From contig NZ_AGTR01000085.1 of NCBI RefSeq assembly GCF_000235625.1, positions 1 through 64,000 on the forward strand: a stretch of 64,000 nt of DNA. The letters run 5' to 3'. This DNA comes from Marinobacter manganoxydans MnI7-9. GTDB lineage: Bacteria > Pseudomonadota > Gammaproteobacteria > Pseudomonadales > Oleiphilaceae. Of the stretch, positions 52,867-61,175 are shown one piece after another (within the stretch, counting starts at the first letter, position 1; every line of letters starts with the position of its first letter). Made by a program: the position numbers and the translations under genes. The notes below the pieces were generated by a model. That model ran no database searches. It saw only the letters and a list, made by a program, of their open reading frames with translations, and was not told the DNA's origin.

Positions 52867-53370
52867 TCAGGCACTTTTCTTGTGCTGCTTCTCCAGCTTT
52901 TTGCGAATGCGGTTGCGCTTGAGAGAGCTGAGGTAGTCAACGAACAACCTGCCGTTCAGGTGATCCATCTCATGCTGGATACAGACAGCCAACAGGCCTT
53001 TCGCTTCCAGTTCAAACGGTTTGCCGTCCCGGTCCATTGCACGGATCATGCAGTGTTCGATCCGCTCAACGTCTTCGTAGAAACCGGGCACAGACAGGCA
53101 ACCTTCCTGCATGGCTTCCCGTTCGCCGTCCAGCACTTCCACCTCGGGATTGATGAACACCCGCGGCTCGCTCTTGTCCTCGGACAGATCCATAACGATG
53201 ATCTGTTTGTGCACATTCACCTGGGTGGCCGCAAGGCCAATGCCGGGCGCATCGTACATGGTCTCGAACATGTCGTCGATCAGCTTGCGGTCGGCGTCTG
53301 TCACCTCTTCTACCGGTTTGGCAATGGTGCGTAGACGGGGATCCGGGTATTCGAGAATCTCTAGTATCAT
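52867..53370 (-). CDS. def: Peptide deformylase
   Basis: A 167-residue metalloenzyme that removes the formyl group from nascent proteins. All three signatures are present: [16 protein letters not shown] (metal Cys) and QHEMDHLNG (two metal His and catalytic Glu). The usual lysine-rich C-terminus ends it. Followed by a hairpin and fmt; divergent from tsaP. Confidence 0.98.
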   Translation of the reverse strand: MILEILEYPDPRLRTIAKPVEEVTDADRKLIDDMFETMYDAPGIGLAATQVNVHKQIIVMDLSEDKSEPRVFINPEVEVLDGEREAMQEGCLSVPGFYEDVERIEHCMIRAMDRDGKPFELEAKGLLAVCIQHEMDHLNGRLFVDYLSSLKRNRIRKKLEKQHKKSA

Positions 53371-53788
53371 AGGTCGGTCTTTTAGCCTGTATGTCGGGAT
53401 GCCCGCGGTATTGTGCCGGCATGCCTTTTGACTTTGCTGCTCTTTGTAACAGTGTGAAACTGATCTCCGAAATGCGACAGCGTACTGCGCAAATTTTCAC
53501 CTTGCCTCTACTATTATCGGGGCAAGGCCCCAGCTTTCAACGGCTGGAGGGGTTCTCAAGCTTTATACGAGTATTATCCAACAATTCGTCGATTGAGTAC
53601 AAACTGATCAGTTAATAGTTAAAATCTTTCAACGACGGGATAGAATTTACTGGAAGAACAAAAGATAACATCACAATTTGCGAGACTTCTTCTATAGTAA
53701 CTGGAATAACAACGTAATAAGCTGCAGGTAACTGACTGCATCCCAACAGAATGCAAAGAATCAAGGCACGCGATCAAGGACTTACACA
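53371..53788. other. 418-base gap between def and tsaP
   Basis: No convincing gene. The right half (53520-53720) is AT-rich. It contains a TTGAGT at 53593-53598 with AT-rich sequence about 17 bases later, a possible promoter for tsaP, leaving a long leader. Small open frames on both strands have no ribosome sites or sensible composition. Confidence 0.6.
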
Positions 53789-54805
53789 ATGAGGAAACTG
53801 CTGTACGCTCTGGCAGCAACTACGCTGCTTATAACCTCCTGGGCTCATGCTGCACCGGAGCTGCGGTCCGATCATCCCGAGCGTTACACCGTAGTTAAGG
53901 GTGACACCCTCTGGGACATTTCGGCCCGTTTTCTGAACAACCCCTGGTACTGGCCGGAAATATGGCATGTAAACCCGCAGGTCGCCAACCCTCACCTGAT
54001 TTATCCCGGTGATCGCCTTGCCCTGGTTTATATTGATGGCAAGCCCCGTATTACGAAGGTTGCCAGCAACGATGTCGTAAAGCTGTCGCCCAAGGTACGT
54101 TCCGAGCCCATCGATACGCCCATCCCGGCGATCCCGCTTGATGCCATTGGCAGTTTCCTGACGGACACCCGTATTGTCAGCCCGGAAGAGATCAACGGTG
54201 CTCCGTATGTTCTCGAAGGTGAAGACGGCCGGATTATCACCGGTGCTGGCGACAAGCTGTATGCTCGCGGAGAAAAGCCTGCAGACAAAGTGGGTGTATT
54301 CCGTCGCAGCAAGGAGTTCCGGGATCCGGATACTGGCGAGTTCCTCGGTCTTGAGGCGCGCAGTATTGCCCGTGGTGATGTCGCCCGGGAAAACGGCGAT
54401 GTGCTGACCGTAAACCTGACCAGCTCCAGCGAAGAAGTTCGCATTGGCGACCGACTGATGGTGAGTGAAGACCGCCGTCTGACCACCAGCTTTGTGCCCA
54501 GTGCTCCCGACCAGGATATTGAAGGGCAGATGATCTCGGTTGATGGCGGTGTAAGCCAGATCGGTCAGTTTGATGTGGTTGCCATAAACCGCGGCACTCG
54601 GGAAGGTCTGGAAGCTGGCAACGTGATGGCCGTGCTGAAAAGCGGCAACCTGGTTCGCGATCCGGTGACCGGAGAAACCATCGAGCTGCCCTCCGAGCGT
54701 GCCGGGTTGCTGATGGTGTTCCAGGCTTATGAAAAAATGAGCTACGGTCTGGTGCTGCAGGCCAACCGCGTGTTGACGGTGGGCGACAAGGTGACCAACC
54801 CCTGA
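53789..54805 (+). CDS. tsaP: LysM protein, TsaP-like type IV pilus secretin-associated protein
   Basis: A 338-residue exported protein: signal peptide to about residue 21 (SWAHA), a LysM peptidoglycan-binding domain at about 31-83 (YTVVKGDTLWDISARFL...HLIYPGDRLALVYIDG), then a long beta-rich domain like the FlgT-type C-terminal part of TsaP. TsaP links the pilus secretin to the cell wall. Position directly before dprA-tsaC-hemF-aroE is, from memory, as in pseudomonads. ATG with AAGGA upstream. Some annotators would call it only a LysM protein. Confidence 0.85.
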   Translation: MRKLLYALAATTLLITSWAHAAPELRSDHPERYTVVKGDTLWDISARFLNNPWYWPEIWHVNPQVANPHLIYPGDRLALVYIDGKPRITKVASNDVVKLSPKVRSEPIDTPIPAIPLDAIGSFLTDTRIVSPEEINGAPYVLEGEDGRIITGAGDKLYARGEKPADKVGVFRRSKEFRDPDTGEFLGLEARSIARGDVARENGDVLTVNLTSSSEEVRIGDRLMVSEDRRLTTSFVPSAPDQDIEGQMISVDGGVSQIGQFDVVAINRGTREGLEAGNVMAVLKSGNLVRDPVTGETIELPSERAGLLMVFQAYEKMSYGLVLQANRVLTVGDKVTNP

Positions 54806-54830
54806 TTGACTGACTACCGATAGACGCAAC

Positions 54831-54863
54831 GGCCGGACCAGGAAGGTCCGGCCTCGCTGTTTT
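54831..54863 (+). terminator. Terminator after tsaP
   Basis: GGCCGGACC and GGTCCGGCC form a perfect 9-bp stem around AGGAA, followed a few bases later by TTTT (54860-54863). It lies between tsaP and dprA, 25 bases past the stop. Confidence 0.65.
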
Positions 54864-54876
54864 CAAGGATGATGCC

Positions 54877-56019
54877 GTGTTTTCCTCTGCCACAGCCCAA
54901 TGGCTGTTCCTGACTTGCCTGCCCGGCCTCGGCCGTACCCGTCGGCGTGAACTGCTGACTGAATTTCCTGATTTGCCCCAAATGCTTTCCATGAATGCTG
55001 CAACCCTGCGGGCCGTGGGCATGACTGCAGACGCCATGGCCGCAATCCAGGCCTGGCAAAAGCAGGATGATGCGCATCCGGCGGTTCGTGAGGTGCGGAC
55101 CATAATGCACGATTGCCAGAAGCATGCCGTCGGTATTCTGACCTGGGGAGATACCCACTACCCCGAGCAGCTCCGGCACATTCACGACGCGCCCCTGGTG
55201 CTCTTCACCCGAGGTGATACGGAGCTCCTGGCACGGGACCAGATCGGTATCATCGGTAGTCGCAAGGCTACGCCCGCCGGCCTGGATCATGCCCGGCGTT
55301 TTGCCGCCGAACTGAGCGCCCGCGATCTGATGGTGACCAGCGGTCTGGCGCTCGGGGTCGATGGCGCTGCCCATGCGGGGGCACTGGATGCGGGGTATCC
55401 CACCGTCGCGGTGATTGGCTGTGGCCTCGACCGCGTCTACCCTCACCAGCATCGCCGCCTGGGTGAGCGAGTCGTTGCCGACGGACTGATGATTTCCGAG
55501 TATCCTCCTGGCACGCCGGCAAGAGCCGCGCACTTTCCCCAACGTAACCGGATTATCAGTGGCCTGAGCCGTGGGGTGCTGGTGGTCGAGGCGGGACTGC
55601 GCAGCGGCTCCCTGATTACCGCGAGGATGGCGCTGGAGCAGGGGCGGGAAGTATTCGCCATTCCCGGCTCGGTGCACAGCCCTGTTGCCCGGGGGTGTCA
55701 TCACCTGATCAAACAGGGGGCCCGCCTGGTGGAAACGGTGGAGGATATCCTGGAGGAGCTTGGTGCCTGGTGGTCCCCGCCGCTGGTAACCGAGGCGGCT
55801 GGCACCCCGGAACCGAAGCCCGGAGGCAAGGGCCTCCTGGCTGGCCTCGACGGCCGTGAAATCGCGGTGTTTGAGGCTTTAGGGTATGATCCACAGTCAA
55901 CCGACGCACTGAGTTCAGCAACCGGTCTTCCAGCCGATCAACTCATGCAGTCCCTGTTGCTTCTGGAGTTGCAGGGCCTGGTCAGTTCGGCGCCGGGAGG
56001 TTTTCAGAAAATCGCCTGA
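54877..56019 (+). CDS. dprA: DNA processing protein DprA
   Basis: A 380-residue single-strand DNA-binding protein that loads RecA on incoming DNA in natural transformation. An N-terminal helix-hairpin-helix/SAM-like part (LTCLPGLGRTRRRELL) is followed by the Rossmann-fold DprA core with IGIIGSRKATPAG, TSGLALGVDGAAHAGAL, FPQRNRIISGLSRGVLVVEA and SGSLITARMALEQGREVFAIPG. A C-terminal winged-helix DML1-like domain ends it. GTG start at 54877 with AAGGA nine bases upstream. First gene of dprA-tsaC-hemF-aroE. Confidence 0.95.
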   Translation: MFSSATAQWLFLTCLPGLGRTRRRELLTEFPDLPQMLSMNAATLRAVGMTADAMAAIQAWQKQDDAHPAVREVRTIMHDCQKHAVGILTWGDTHYPEQLRHIHDAPLVLFTRGDTELLARDQIGIIGSRKATPAGLDHARRFAAELSARDLMVTSGLALGVDGAAHAGALDAGYPTVAVIGCGLDRVYPHQHRRLGERVVADGLMISEYPPGTPARAAHFPQRNRIISGLSRGVLVVEAGLRSGSLITARMALEQGREVFAIPGSVHSPVARGCHHLIKQGARLVETVEDILEELGAWWSPPLVTEAAGTPEPKPGGKGLLAGLDGREIAVFEALGYDPQSTDALSSATGLPADQLMQSLLLLELQGLVSSAPGGFQKIA

Positions 56020-56063
56020 ATCCGGTGTAACCATCTACCCTGATCAATTCTGACACGAGCAGT

Positions 56064-56636
56064 ATGGCCCACTCCCATCCCCTTTCTGACTGGCAACTGC
56101 ACTGTGCTCGCCGCACAGTGTTCAGTGGCGGTGTTATTGCCTATCCCACCGAAGCTGTCTGGGGCCTGGGATGTGACCCCTGGGATCAGGAGGCGGTGGA
56201 GCGGATTCTGGAACTGAAACAGCGCCCGGTCGAAAAAGGGATGATTCTGGTGGCTTCGTCCGTGGACCAGATCCGCTTTCTGCTCGATCCCCTTACCCGG
56301 TCGATGCAGGCCGAAGCGGAGCGCCATTGGCCAGGTCCTGTGACCTGTCTGCTGCCAGACATTGAGCGCCAGATTCCGGGCTGGGTCCGTGGACAACACA
56401 GTTCCATTGCCGTCCGGGTCAGCGAACATCCTGTGGTACGTGCGCTCTGCGAGGCCACGGGCATGCCTCTGGTCTCCACATCCTGCAATCCGGCCGGGCG
56501 CCAGCCAGCCCGACATATCTGGCAGGTCAGGGGCTACTTTGGCGATCAGCTTGACTGGATCGTACCGGGGGCATTGGGTGGTAATCGCAAACCCAGTCGT
56601 ATTATTGATATTGTCAGTGGTCAGCAACTTCGTTAG
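56064..56636 (+). CDS. tsaC: Threonylcarbamoyl-AMP synthase TsaC
   Basis: A 190-residue YrdC-fold enzyme that makes threonylcarbamoyl-adenylate for the t6A37 tRNA modification. Recognised by [18 protein letters not shown], the Lys/Arg site [22 protein letters not shown] and [12 protein letters not shown]. The length is that of the short bacterial TsaC type without a Sua5 domain. It sits 44 bases after dprA and eight before hemF. Confidence 0.95.
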   Translation: MAHSHPLSDWQLHCARRTVFSGGVIAYPTEAVWGLGCDPWDQEAVERILELKQRPVEKGMILVASSVDQIRFLLDPLTRSMQAEAERHWPGPVTCLLPDIERQIPGWVRGQHSSIAVRVSEHPVVRALCEATGMPLVSTSCNPAGRQPARHIWQVRGYFGDQLDWIVPGALGGNRKPSRIIDIVSGQQLR

Positions 56637-56644
56637 GAGCGTTT

Positions 56645-57571
56645 ATGGCACAGCAACCCGATAGCCAGGCGGTAAAGCAGTACCTGCTGGGATTGCAGGA
56701 ATCGATCTGTAGCCGACTGGAGGCTGTCGATGACGGTGCATCGTTCATCCGGGATGCCTGGGACCGGCCGGAAGGCGGCGGCGGTGTCAGCCGGGTGATC
56801 ACCGAAGGCCGGGTGTTCGAGAAAGGCGGTGTTAATTTCTCTCTCGTCATGGGCGATACCATGCCAGCTTCGGCCACCGCTCATCGTCCCCATCTGGCCG
56901 GTGCTCCCTGGCAGGCCATGGGTGTGTCCCTGGTGATCCACCCCAACAACCCCTATGTGCCGACCTCCCACGCCAACGTGCGGTTTTTTATTGCCACGCC
57001 GCAGAACAGCGAGCCGGTTTATTGGTTTGGCGGCGGCTACGACCTCACGCCTTACTACGGTTTTGAGGAAGACTGTGTGCACTGGCACCGAACAGCCCGC
57101 GATGCCTGCGAGCCGTTCGGAGAGGGCACCTACAAGCGCTTCAAGGACTGGTGCGATGATTACTTTTATCTGAAACACCGGGATGAACCCCGGGGTGTTG
57201 GTGGTCTGTTTTTTGATGACCACAACACCGGCGACTTCGAGCAGGATTTCGGCCTGATGAAAGCGGTGGGCGATAGCTACATAGACGCCTACGAGCCGAT
57301 CGTCCGGCGCCGAATGGATCATCCGTTTGGTGACCGTGAGCGGGATTTCCAGCTCTACCGCCGGGGGCGCTACGTGGAATTCAACCTGGTCTATGACCGC
57401 GGCACCCTGTTTGGCCTGCAATCCGGCGGTCGCACCGAATCCATACTGATGTCGCTGCCGCCGCTGGTGCGCTGGGACTACAACCGGACCGCGGAGCCCG
57501 ATTCGGAAGAAGCCCGGCTGACAGACTATTTCCTGACCGGGCGGAACTGGCTGGAGACCCAACATGACTAA
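56645..57571 (+). CDS. hemF: Oxygen-dependent coproporphyrinogen III oxidase
   Basis: A 308-residue aerobic enzyme of heme biosynthesis that decarboxylates coproporphyrinogen III to protoporphyrinogen IX. Conserved stretches are seen: [59 protein letters not shown] and [22 protein letters not shown] after AGGAG. Its stop overlaps the aroE start by eight bases. Confidence 0.97.
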   Translation: MAQQPDSQAVKQYLLGLQESICSRLEAVDDGASFIRDAWDRPEGGGGVSRVITEGRVFEKGGVNFSLVMGDTMPASATAHRPHLAGAPWQAMGVSLVIHPNNPYVPTSHANVRFFIATPQNSEPVYWFGGGYDLTPYYGFEEDCVHWHRTARDACEPFGEGTYKRFKDWCDDYFYLKHRDEPRGVGGLFFDDHNTGDFEQDFGLMKAVGDSYIDAYEPIVRRRMDHPFGDRERDFQLYRRGRYVEFNLVYDRGTLFGLQSGGRTESILMSLPPLVRWDYNRTAEPDSEEARLTDYFLTGRNWLETQHD

Positions 57572-58391
57572 CGATCTCTACGCGGTAGTTGGCAACCCCA
57601 TCAGCCACAGCAAATCGCCGAGGATCCACAGCCTGTTTGCCAGCGAGACCGGTGAGCCGGTTGAGTACACGGCCATCCAGGCGCCACTGGATGATTTTGC
57701 CGGCACGGTGAGGCAATTCTTTGAACGGGGTGGCAAGGGCCTGAACGTAACCGTGCCCTTCAAGGAGGACGCCTGGAAGCTGGCGGACCGTCGTACCGAG
57801 CGGGCCGAGAATGCCGGGGCCGCCAATACCCTGTATCTCGATGACGAGGGCCGGCTCACCGCTGACAACACTGACGGGTGCGGTATTGTGCGAGACCTGG
57901 TTGTGAACCACGGTGTTGTCCTTGGGCAGGCACGCATCCTGGTGCTGGGGGCCGGTGGCGCGGTTCGTGGTGTTCTGGGGCCGATCCTGGCGGAGCATCC
58001 TGCCGCCATTACCATTGCCAACCGGACGGTTGCCAAGGCTGACGCGCTGGTTAAGCTGTTTAAACCCGTGGCGGGCGAGACCGCGCTTTCTGCCTGCGGA
58101 TTCGAACAGCCCCGGGAGCCTTTTGACGTGATCATCAACGGTACCAGTGCCAGCCTCCAGGGCGATCTGCCACCGCTGTCACCGGAGGTACTCGGAGAGC
58201 AAACGGTGGTCTACGACATGATGTATTCTCTGCAGACCACCACCTTCAATCAGTGGGCACTTGAACAGGGCGCACAGATCGTCCATGACGGGCTTGGTAT
58301 GCTGGTGGAGCAGGCGGCTGAATCGTTCCGGATCTGGCGCGGCATCAGCCCCGCCACACGTCCTGTCATTGAGGAATTGCGTAACGACTGA
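57564..58391 (+). CDS. aroE: Shikimate dehydrogenase
   Basis: A 275-residue NADPH-dependent enzyme reducing 3-dehydroshikimate. Motifs: [14 protein letters not shown] (shikimate site), [13 protein letters not shown] with catalytic Lys, [23 protein letters not shown] (nucleotide loop) and ANRTVAKA. Overlaps the end of hemF by eight bases and closes the dprA-tsaC-hemF-aroE unit. Confidence 0.97.
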   Translation: MTNDLYAVVGNPISHSKSPRIHSLFASETGEPVEYTAIQAPLDDFAGTVRQFFERGGKGLNVTVPFKEDAWKLADRRTERAENAGAANTLYLDDEGRLTADNTDGCGIVRDLVVNHGVVLGQARILVLGAGGAVRGVLGPILAEHPAAITIANRTVAKADALVKLFKPVAGETALSACGFEQPREPFDVIINGTSASLQGDLPPLSPEVLGEQTVVYDMMYSLQTTTFNQWALEQGAQIVHDGLGMLVEQAAESFRIWRGISPATRPVIEELRND

Positions 58392-58446
58392 GTCGCGGCC
58401 CCCGGATTGGGCTATGCTCAGGGTCAACATTCCGTAGGGATTTTCG

Positions 58447-59220
58447 ATGGATATTCTTACCCTTGTGGGGCTTGTGGCTGGTGTCCTGATCGTCTTGCTG
58501 GCGATGCTGGCCAACGCCTCCTTCCTGACGTTCCTGAACCTTCCGGGCCTCGCCATTGTGCTGGGCGGAACCTTTGGTGTAACCCTGATCAAATTCCGCA
58601 TGGCGTCGGTGATGAGCGCGTTCCGCCTGGCCATGTCTGCCGCGTTTACCGACCGTATGGCGCGGCCGGCGGAGCTGATCCGGGAAGTGGGCGCGCTGGC
58701 CATGGTGGTGCGCAAAGAGGGCATTCTCGGCCTGGAAAACCACCAGACGGATAATGAGTTCCTGCAGAAGGCGATCAATCTGTGTGTCGACGGCCACCCG
58801 CCGGAACTGGTGGAAGAGGCGCTGGCCCAGGAAACCCAGCAGACCGCCGAGCGATACGAAGTGGCCGAGCGGGTGTTCCGGGGTATTGGCGAATCGGCCC
58901 CGGCCATTGGCATGCTGGGCACCCTGGTGGGTCTGGTACAGATGCTCAATACCCTGGATGACCCGTCCTCCATTGGCCCGGCCATGGCGATCGCCCTGCT
59001 CACCACCTTGTACGGTGCGTTTATTGCCCAGCTGATTGCCCTGCCCCTGGCCGACAAGCTGCAGCTGAAAGCCGAGGACGAGGCCCGGAACCAGATGCTG
59101 ATCATCACGTCCATCAAGAACATCATGCGCGGCGAGAATCCCCGCGTAATGACGGAACTGCTGTCCTCCTTTGTTACCCCTGAGCAGCGCACCGGCCTGG
59201 CGCCGGAGCGGGAGGCCTGA
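58447..59220 (+). CDS. Flagellar stator protein, MotA/PomA family
   Basis: A 257-residue stator subunit with four membrane helices: two near the start, then a cytoplasmic loop of about 100 residues, then two at about 150-200. The PomA/MotA signature EVAERVFRGIGESAPAIGMLGTLVGLVQML is present. The cytoplasmic charged residues contact the rotor FliG. It forms an operon with the MotB/PomB gene four bases downstream. Length and the LNLPGLAIVLGGTFGVTL motif favour the sodium-type PomA group, but the ion cannot be fixed from sequence alone. Confidence 0.92.
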   Translation: MDILTLVGLVAGVLIVLLAMLANASFLTFLNLPGLAIVLGGTFGVTLIKFRMASVMSAFRLAMSAAFTDRMARPAELIREVGALAMVVRKEGILGLENHQTDNEFLQKAINLCVDGHPPELVEEALAQETQQTAERYEVAERVFRGIGESAPAIGMLGTLVGLVQMLNTLDDPSSIGPAMAIALLTTLYGAFIAQLIALPLADKLQLKAEDEARNQMLIITSIKNIMRGENPRVMTELLSSFVTPEQRTGLAPEREA

Positions 59221-59224
59221 GGGT

Positions 59225-60058
59225 TTGGAACTGGTCCAGAAGAAAAACAGGAAGCGTCTGCAGAACCAGACGCCGGCCTGGATCGTCACTTTTGCCGATC
59301 TGGCCACCCTGCTGCTGACCTTTTTCATACTGCTGCTGTCGTTTGCCGAAATGGACGTTGAGAAGTACCGGGCCATGGCCAACTCCATGGCCGTGGCCTT
59401 TGGCTCCAGCAACGTCCTGGCGGAGGATATTGGTGGCTCCCCGTTGACCATGATTGAATCGGACACGGTCTCCCTTCCCGAGCCCACAGAATCCCAGGCA
59501 CGGGAGCCCGAGTTCATTGATGAGCGCGCGGAGGGTGCCGCGCCCACCCAGATTCCGGGTGGTGTGATCGATCTGGCCAGCCGGATGATCCGGGAACTGG
59601 AATCGGAGGTGGCTTCGGAAGCCCTGAGTGTCAATTACGACCAGAACCAGGTGGTGATCCGCTTCTCCGAGGAGGCTACCTTTCGATCCGGCGAGGCCGC
59701 CATCAAGCCCGAGATGATCCCGATTATCGAACGGGTGGTGAACGTGCTGTCGGCGTGTACCGGTGATGTGTTGGTGTCCGGCTACACCGATAACCGGCCC
59801 ATTTCCAGTGACCGCTACCGCTCTAACTGGGATCTTTCCGCGGCCCGTGCCGTGTCCGTGGTGCACGAGTTGGTGATGAATCGGCAGGTGCCGGCCGAAC
59901 GGGTGGTGGCGGCCGGGCGTGCCGAGACCAACCCGCTTGCGCCGAACGACACACCGGAGAACCGGGCCCTGAATCGCCGGGTGGAAATCGCCATTCGCAA
60001 TCCCGAATGCAACGACGAGGTGCCCACCGGCGATCTGCCCGTCGAAATCAGGCCCTGA
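59225..60058 (+). CDS. Flagellar stator protein, MotB/PomB family
   Basis: A 277-residue partner of the MotA/PomA protein. The single membrane helix begins with the ion-binding Asp (TFADLATLLLTFFILLLSF). An acidic linker and a C-terminal OmpA-like peptidoglycan-binding domain follow (SGYTDNRPISSDRYRSNWDLS...VAAGRAETNPLAPNDTPENR). The start is taken as TTG at 59225, nine bases after GGAGG; an earlier frame from 59171 would overlap the upstream gene. Anchors the stator to the cell wall. Confidence 0.92.
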   Translation: MELVQKKNRKRLQNQTPAWIVTFADLATLLLTFFILLLSFAEMDVEKYRAMANSMAVAFGSSNVLAEDIGGSPLTMIESDTVSLPEPTESQAREPEFIDERAEGAAPTQIPGGVIDLASRMIRELESEVASEALSVNYDQNQVVIRFSEEATFRSGEAAIKPEMIPIIERVVNVLSACTGDVLVSGYTDNRPISSDRYRSNWDLSAARAVSVVHELVMNRQVPAERVVAAGRAETNPLAPNDTPENRALNRRVEIAIRNPECNDEVPTGDLPVEIRP

Positions 60059-60171
60059 GCCTTATATCTGAGGCGTAGCTTCTCATTCGCAATCCATATA
60101 ACTGTCCAGCTTTCAGGGCTTTATACTGTGCGCCCGATAATTCACTGGCACAGCGAAGCGAGAGAGCAACC

Positions 60172-60489
60172 ATGAGTGGACCGGATAAGCCGAAAGTGAT
60201 TGGCGAGGAATGGAGCGATGAGCGGGTCAGGAGTTTTCTGGATATCCGCCCCTGGGATGCTGCGGAGAATGCCGACTATAACGCTCTGTTGAAAGCCTAC
60301 CAGGCCATGCGAGCGGAAGATTTCGAACGCTTTATCGGATTTCTCGTTGCCGAAGGACGGGATCTGAATGCCACCGGCCCGGACGGGGAAACCATTCTGG
60401 ACCTGATTTCCCGGCATCGCCGCAGTGTGGATTATGCCCGCGCGCTGGAAAAGGCCGGTGCCAAAAAAACGGCCGCAGCCGGGAACTGA
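60172..60489 (+). CDS. PA4642-family small protein
   Basis: A 105-residue soluble protein. The pattern SGPDKPKVIGEEWSDERVR at the start, DYNALLKAYQAMRAEDFERF and FLVAEGRDLNATGPDGETILD match the uncharacterised PA4642 family. The end resembles a half ankyrin-like helical pair. Stand-alone gene. The terminator of the convergent hsp20 gene overlaps its last codons. Function unknown. Confidence 0.8.
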   Translation: MSGPDKPKVIGEEWSDERVRSFLDIRPWDAAENADYNALLKAYQAMRAEDFERFIGFLVAEGRDLNATGPDGETILDLISRHRRSVDYARALEKAGAKKTAAAGN

Positions 60490-60503
60490 TCCCGCTGCGG
60501 CCG
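60463..60503 (-). terminator. hsp20 terminator overlapping the PA4642-like gene
   Basis: On the minus strand a 14-bp stem with one bulge (CGGCCGCAG/CTGCGGCCG outer, TCCCG/CGGGA inner, 5-base loop) is followed by seven T residues. It overlaps the last nine codons of the convergent gene, which encode KKTAAAGN. Confidence 0.85.
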
Positions 60504-60530
60504 TGCGTTATTGCCTGAGGTTGTCGGCGT

Positions 60531-60986
60531 TTACTGCACGTCGACTTCAATGGCCTTGGGCTCCTTCGGCTCGGCTTTCTGGAGCGTCAGGGTCAGCATG
60601 CCGTCCTTGAAGTTGGCCTTCACGCTGTTCTCATCGACATTGTCCGGCAGCGTGAAGCGGCGCAGGAAGCTGCCATAAAAACGCTCTATCCGGTGGTGCT
60701 TCTTGTCGTCGGTCTCGTTTTCACTCTTGCGTTCACCCTGAATGCTCAGAACGCCCTCGTGTACCGTTACTTTTACGTCTTCCTTGGACATGCCCGGCAA
60801 CTCCGCCTCGATGGTGAAGGCCTCCGGAGTTTCCTTGATGTCCACGGCCGGAGCCCAGTCGCTGCGGCTGAACACGTCTTTGCTTTCGCGCTCGCCGCCT
60901 GAGCGGGTCAGGCCGAACATGCGGTTATAGCGGTTCATCAGGTCTTCGAACTCATTGACCGGATTCCAACGGGTAAGATTGCTCAT
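60531..60986 (-). CDS. Small heat-shock protein Hsp20
   Basis: A 151-residue alpha-crystallin-type chaperone holding unfolded proteins. The N-terminus is short (LTRWNPVNEFEDLMNRYNRMF). The crystallin domain runs from about 47 (DWAPAVDIKETPEAFTIEAELPGM) to the conserved DGMLTLTLQKAEP, with a KAIEVDVQ tail in place of the IXI motif. ATG follows AAGGAGG. A sigma-32-like promoter lies about 120 bases upstream. Confidence 0.95.
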   Translation of the reverse strand: MSNLTRWNPVNEFEDLMNRYNRMFGLTRSGGERESKDVFSRSDWAPAVDIKETPEAFTIEAELPGMSKEDVKVTVHEGVLSIQGERKSENETDDKKHHRIERFYGSFLRRFTLPDNVDENSVKANFKDGMLTLTLQKAEPKEPKAIEVDVQ

Positions 60987-61106
60987 AAAGCATCCCTCCT
61001 TTTCAAACGAAACGAATCTGAATAATTGAATATCAGCTTCGATCGCGGAACAGCTCCATGCCGGTAGCGCCTGCCGGATGGCTATCCGTGAACCTCTGCT
61101 AATTCC

Positions 61107-61136
61107 GAATGTAGGTGCAGCAAAAATGTTTTCAAG
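61107..61136 (-). promoter_or_regulatory. Candidate sigma-32 heat-shock promoter of hsp20
   Basis: On the minus strand CTTGAAA (61136-61130), a perfect -35 element for the heat-shock sigma factor, is followed after 14 bases by CCTACATTC, a partial match to the -10. It would give a leader of about 110 bases before hsp20. Confidence 0.55.
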
Positions 61137-61175
61137 GGTGGGGTTGGTCGAATTTTGATCAGGGTCGAATTGGCT

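Noticed and set aside
53391-53819. Small genes in the def-tsaP gap
   Set aside because: The 60-75 codon frames on both strands have no Shine-Dalgarno and overlap the likely promoter region.
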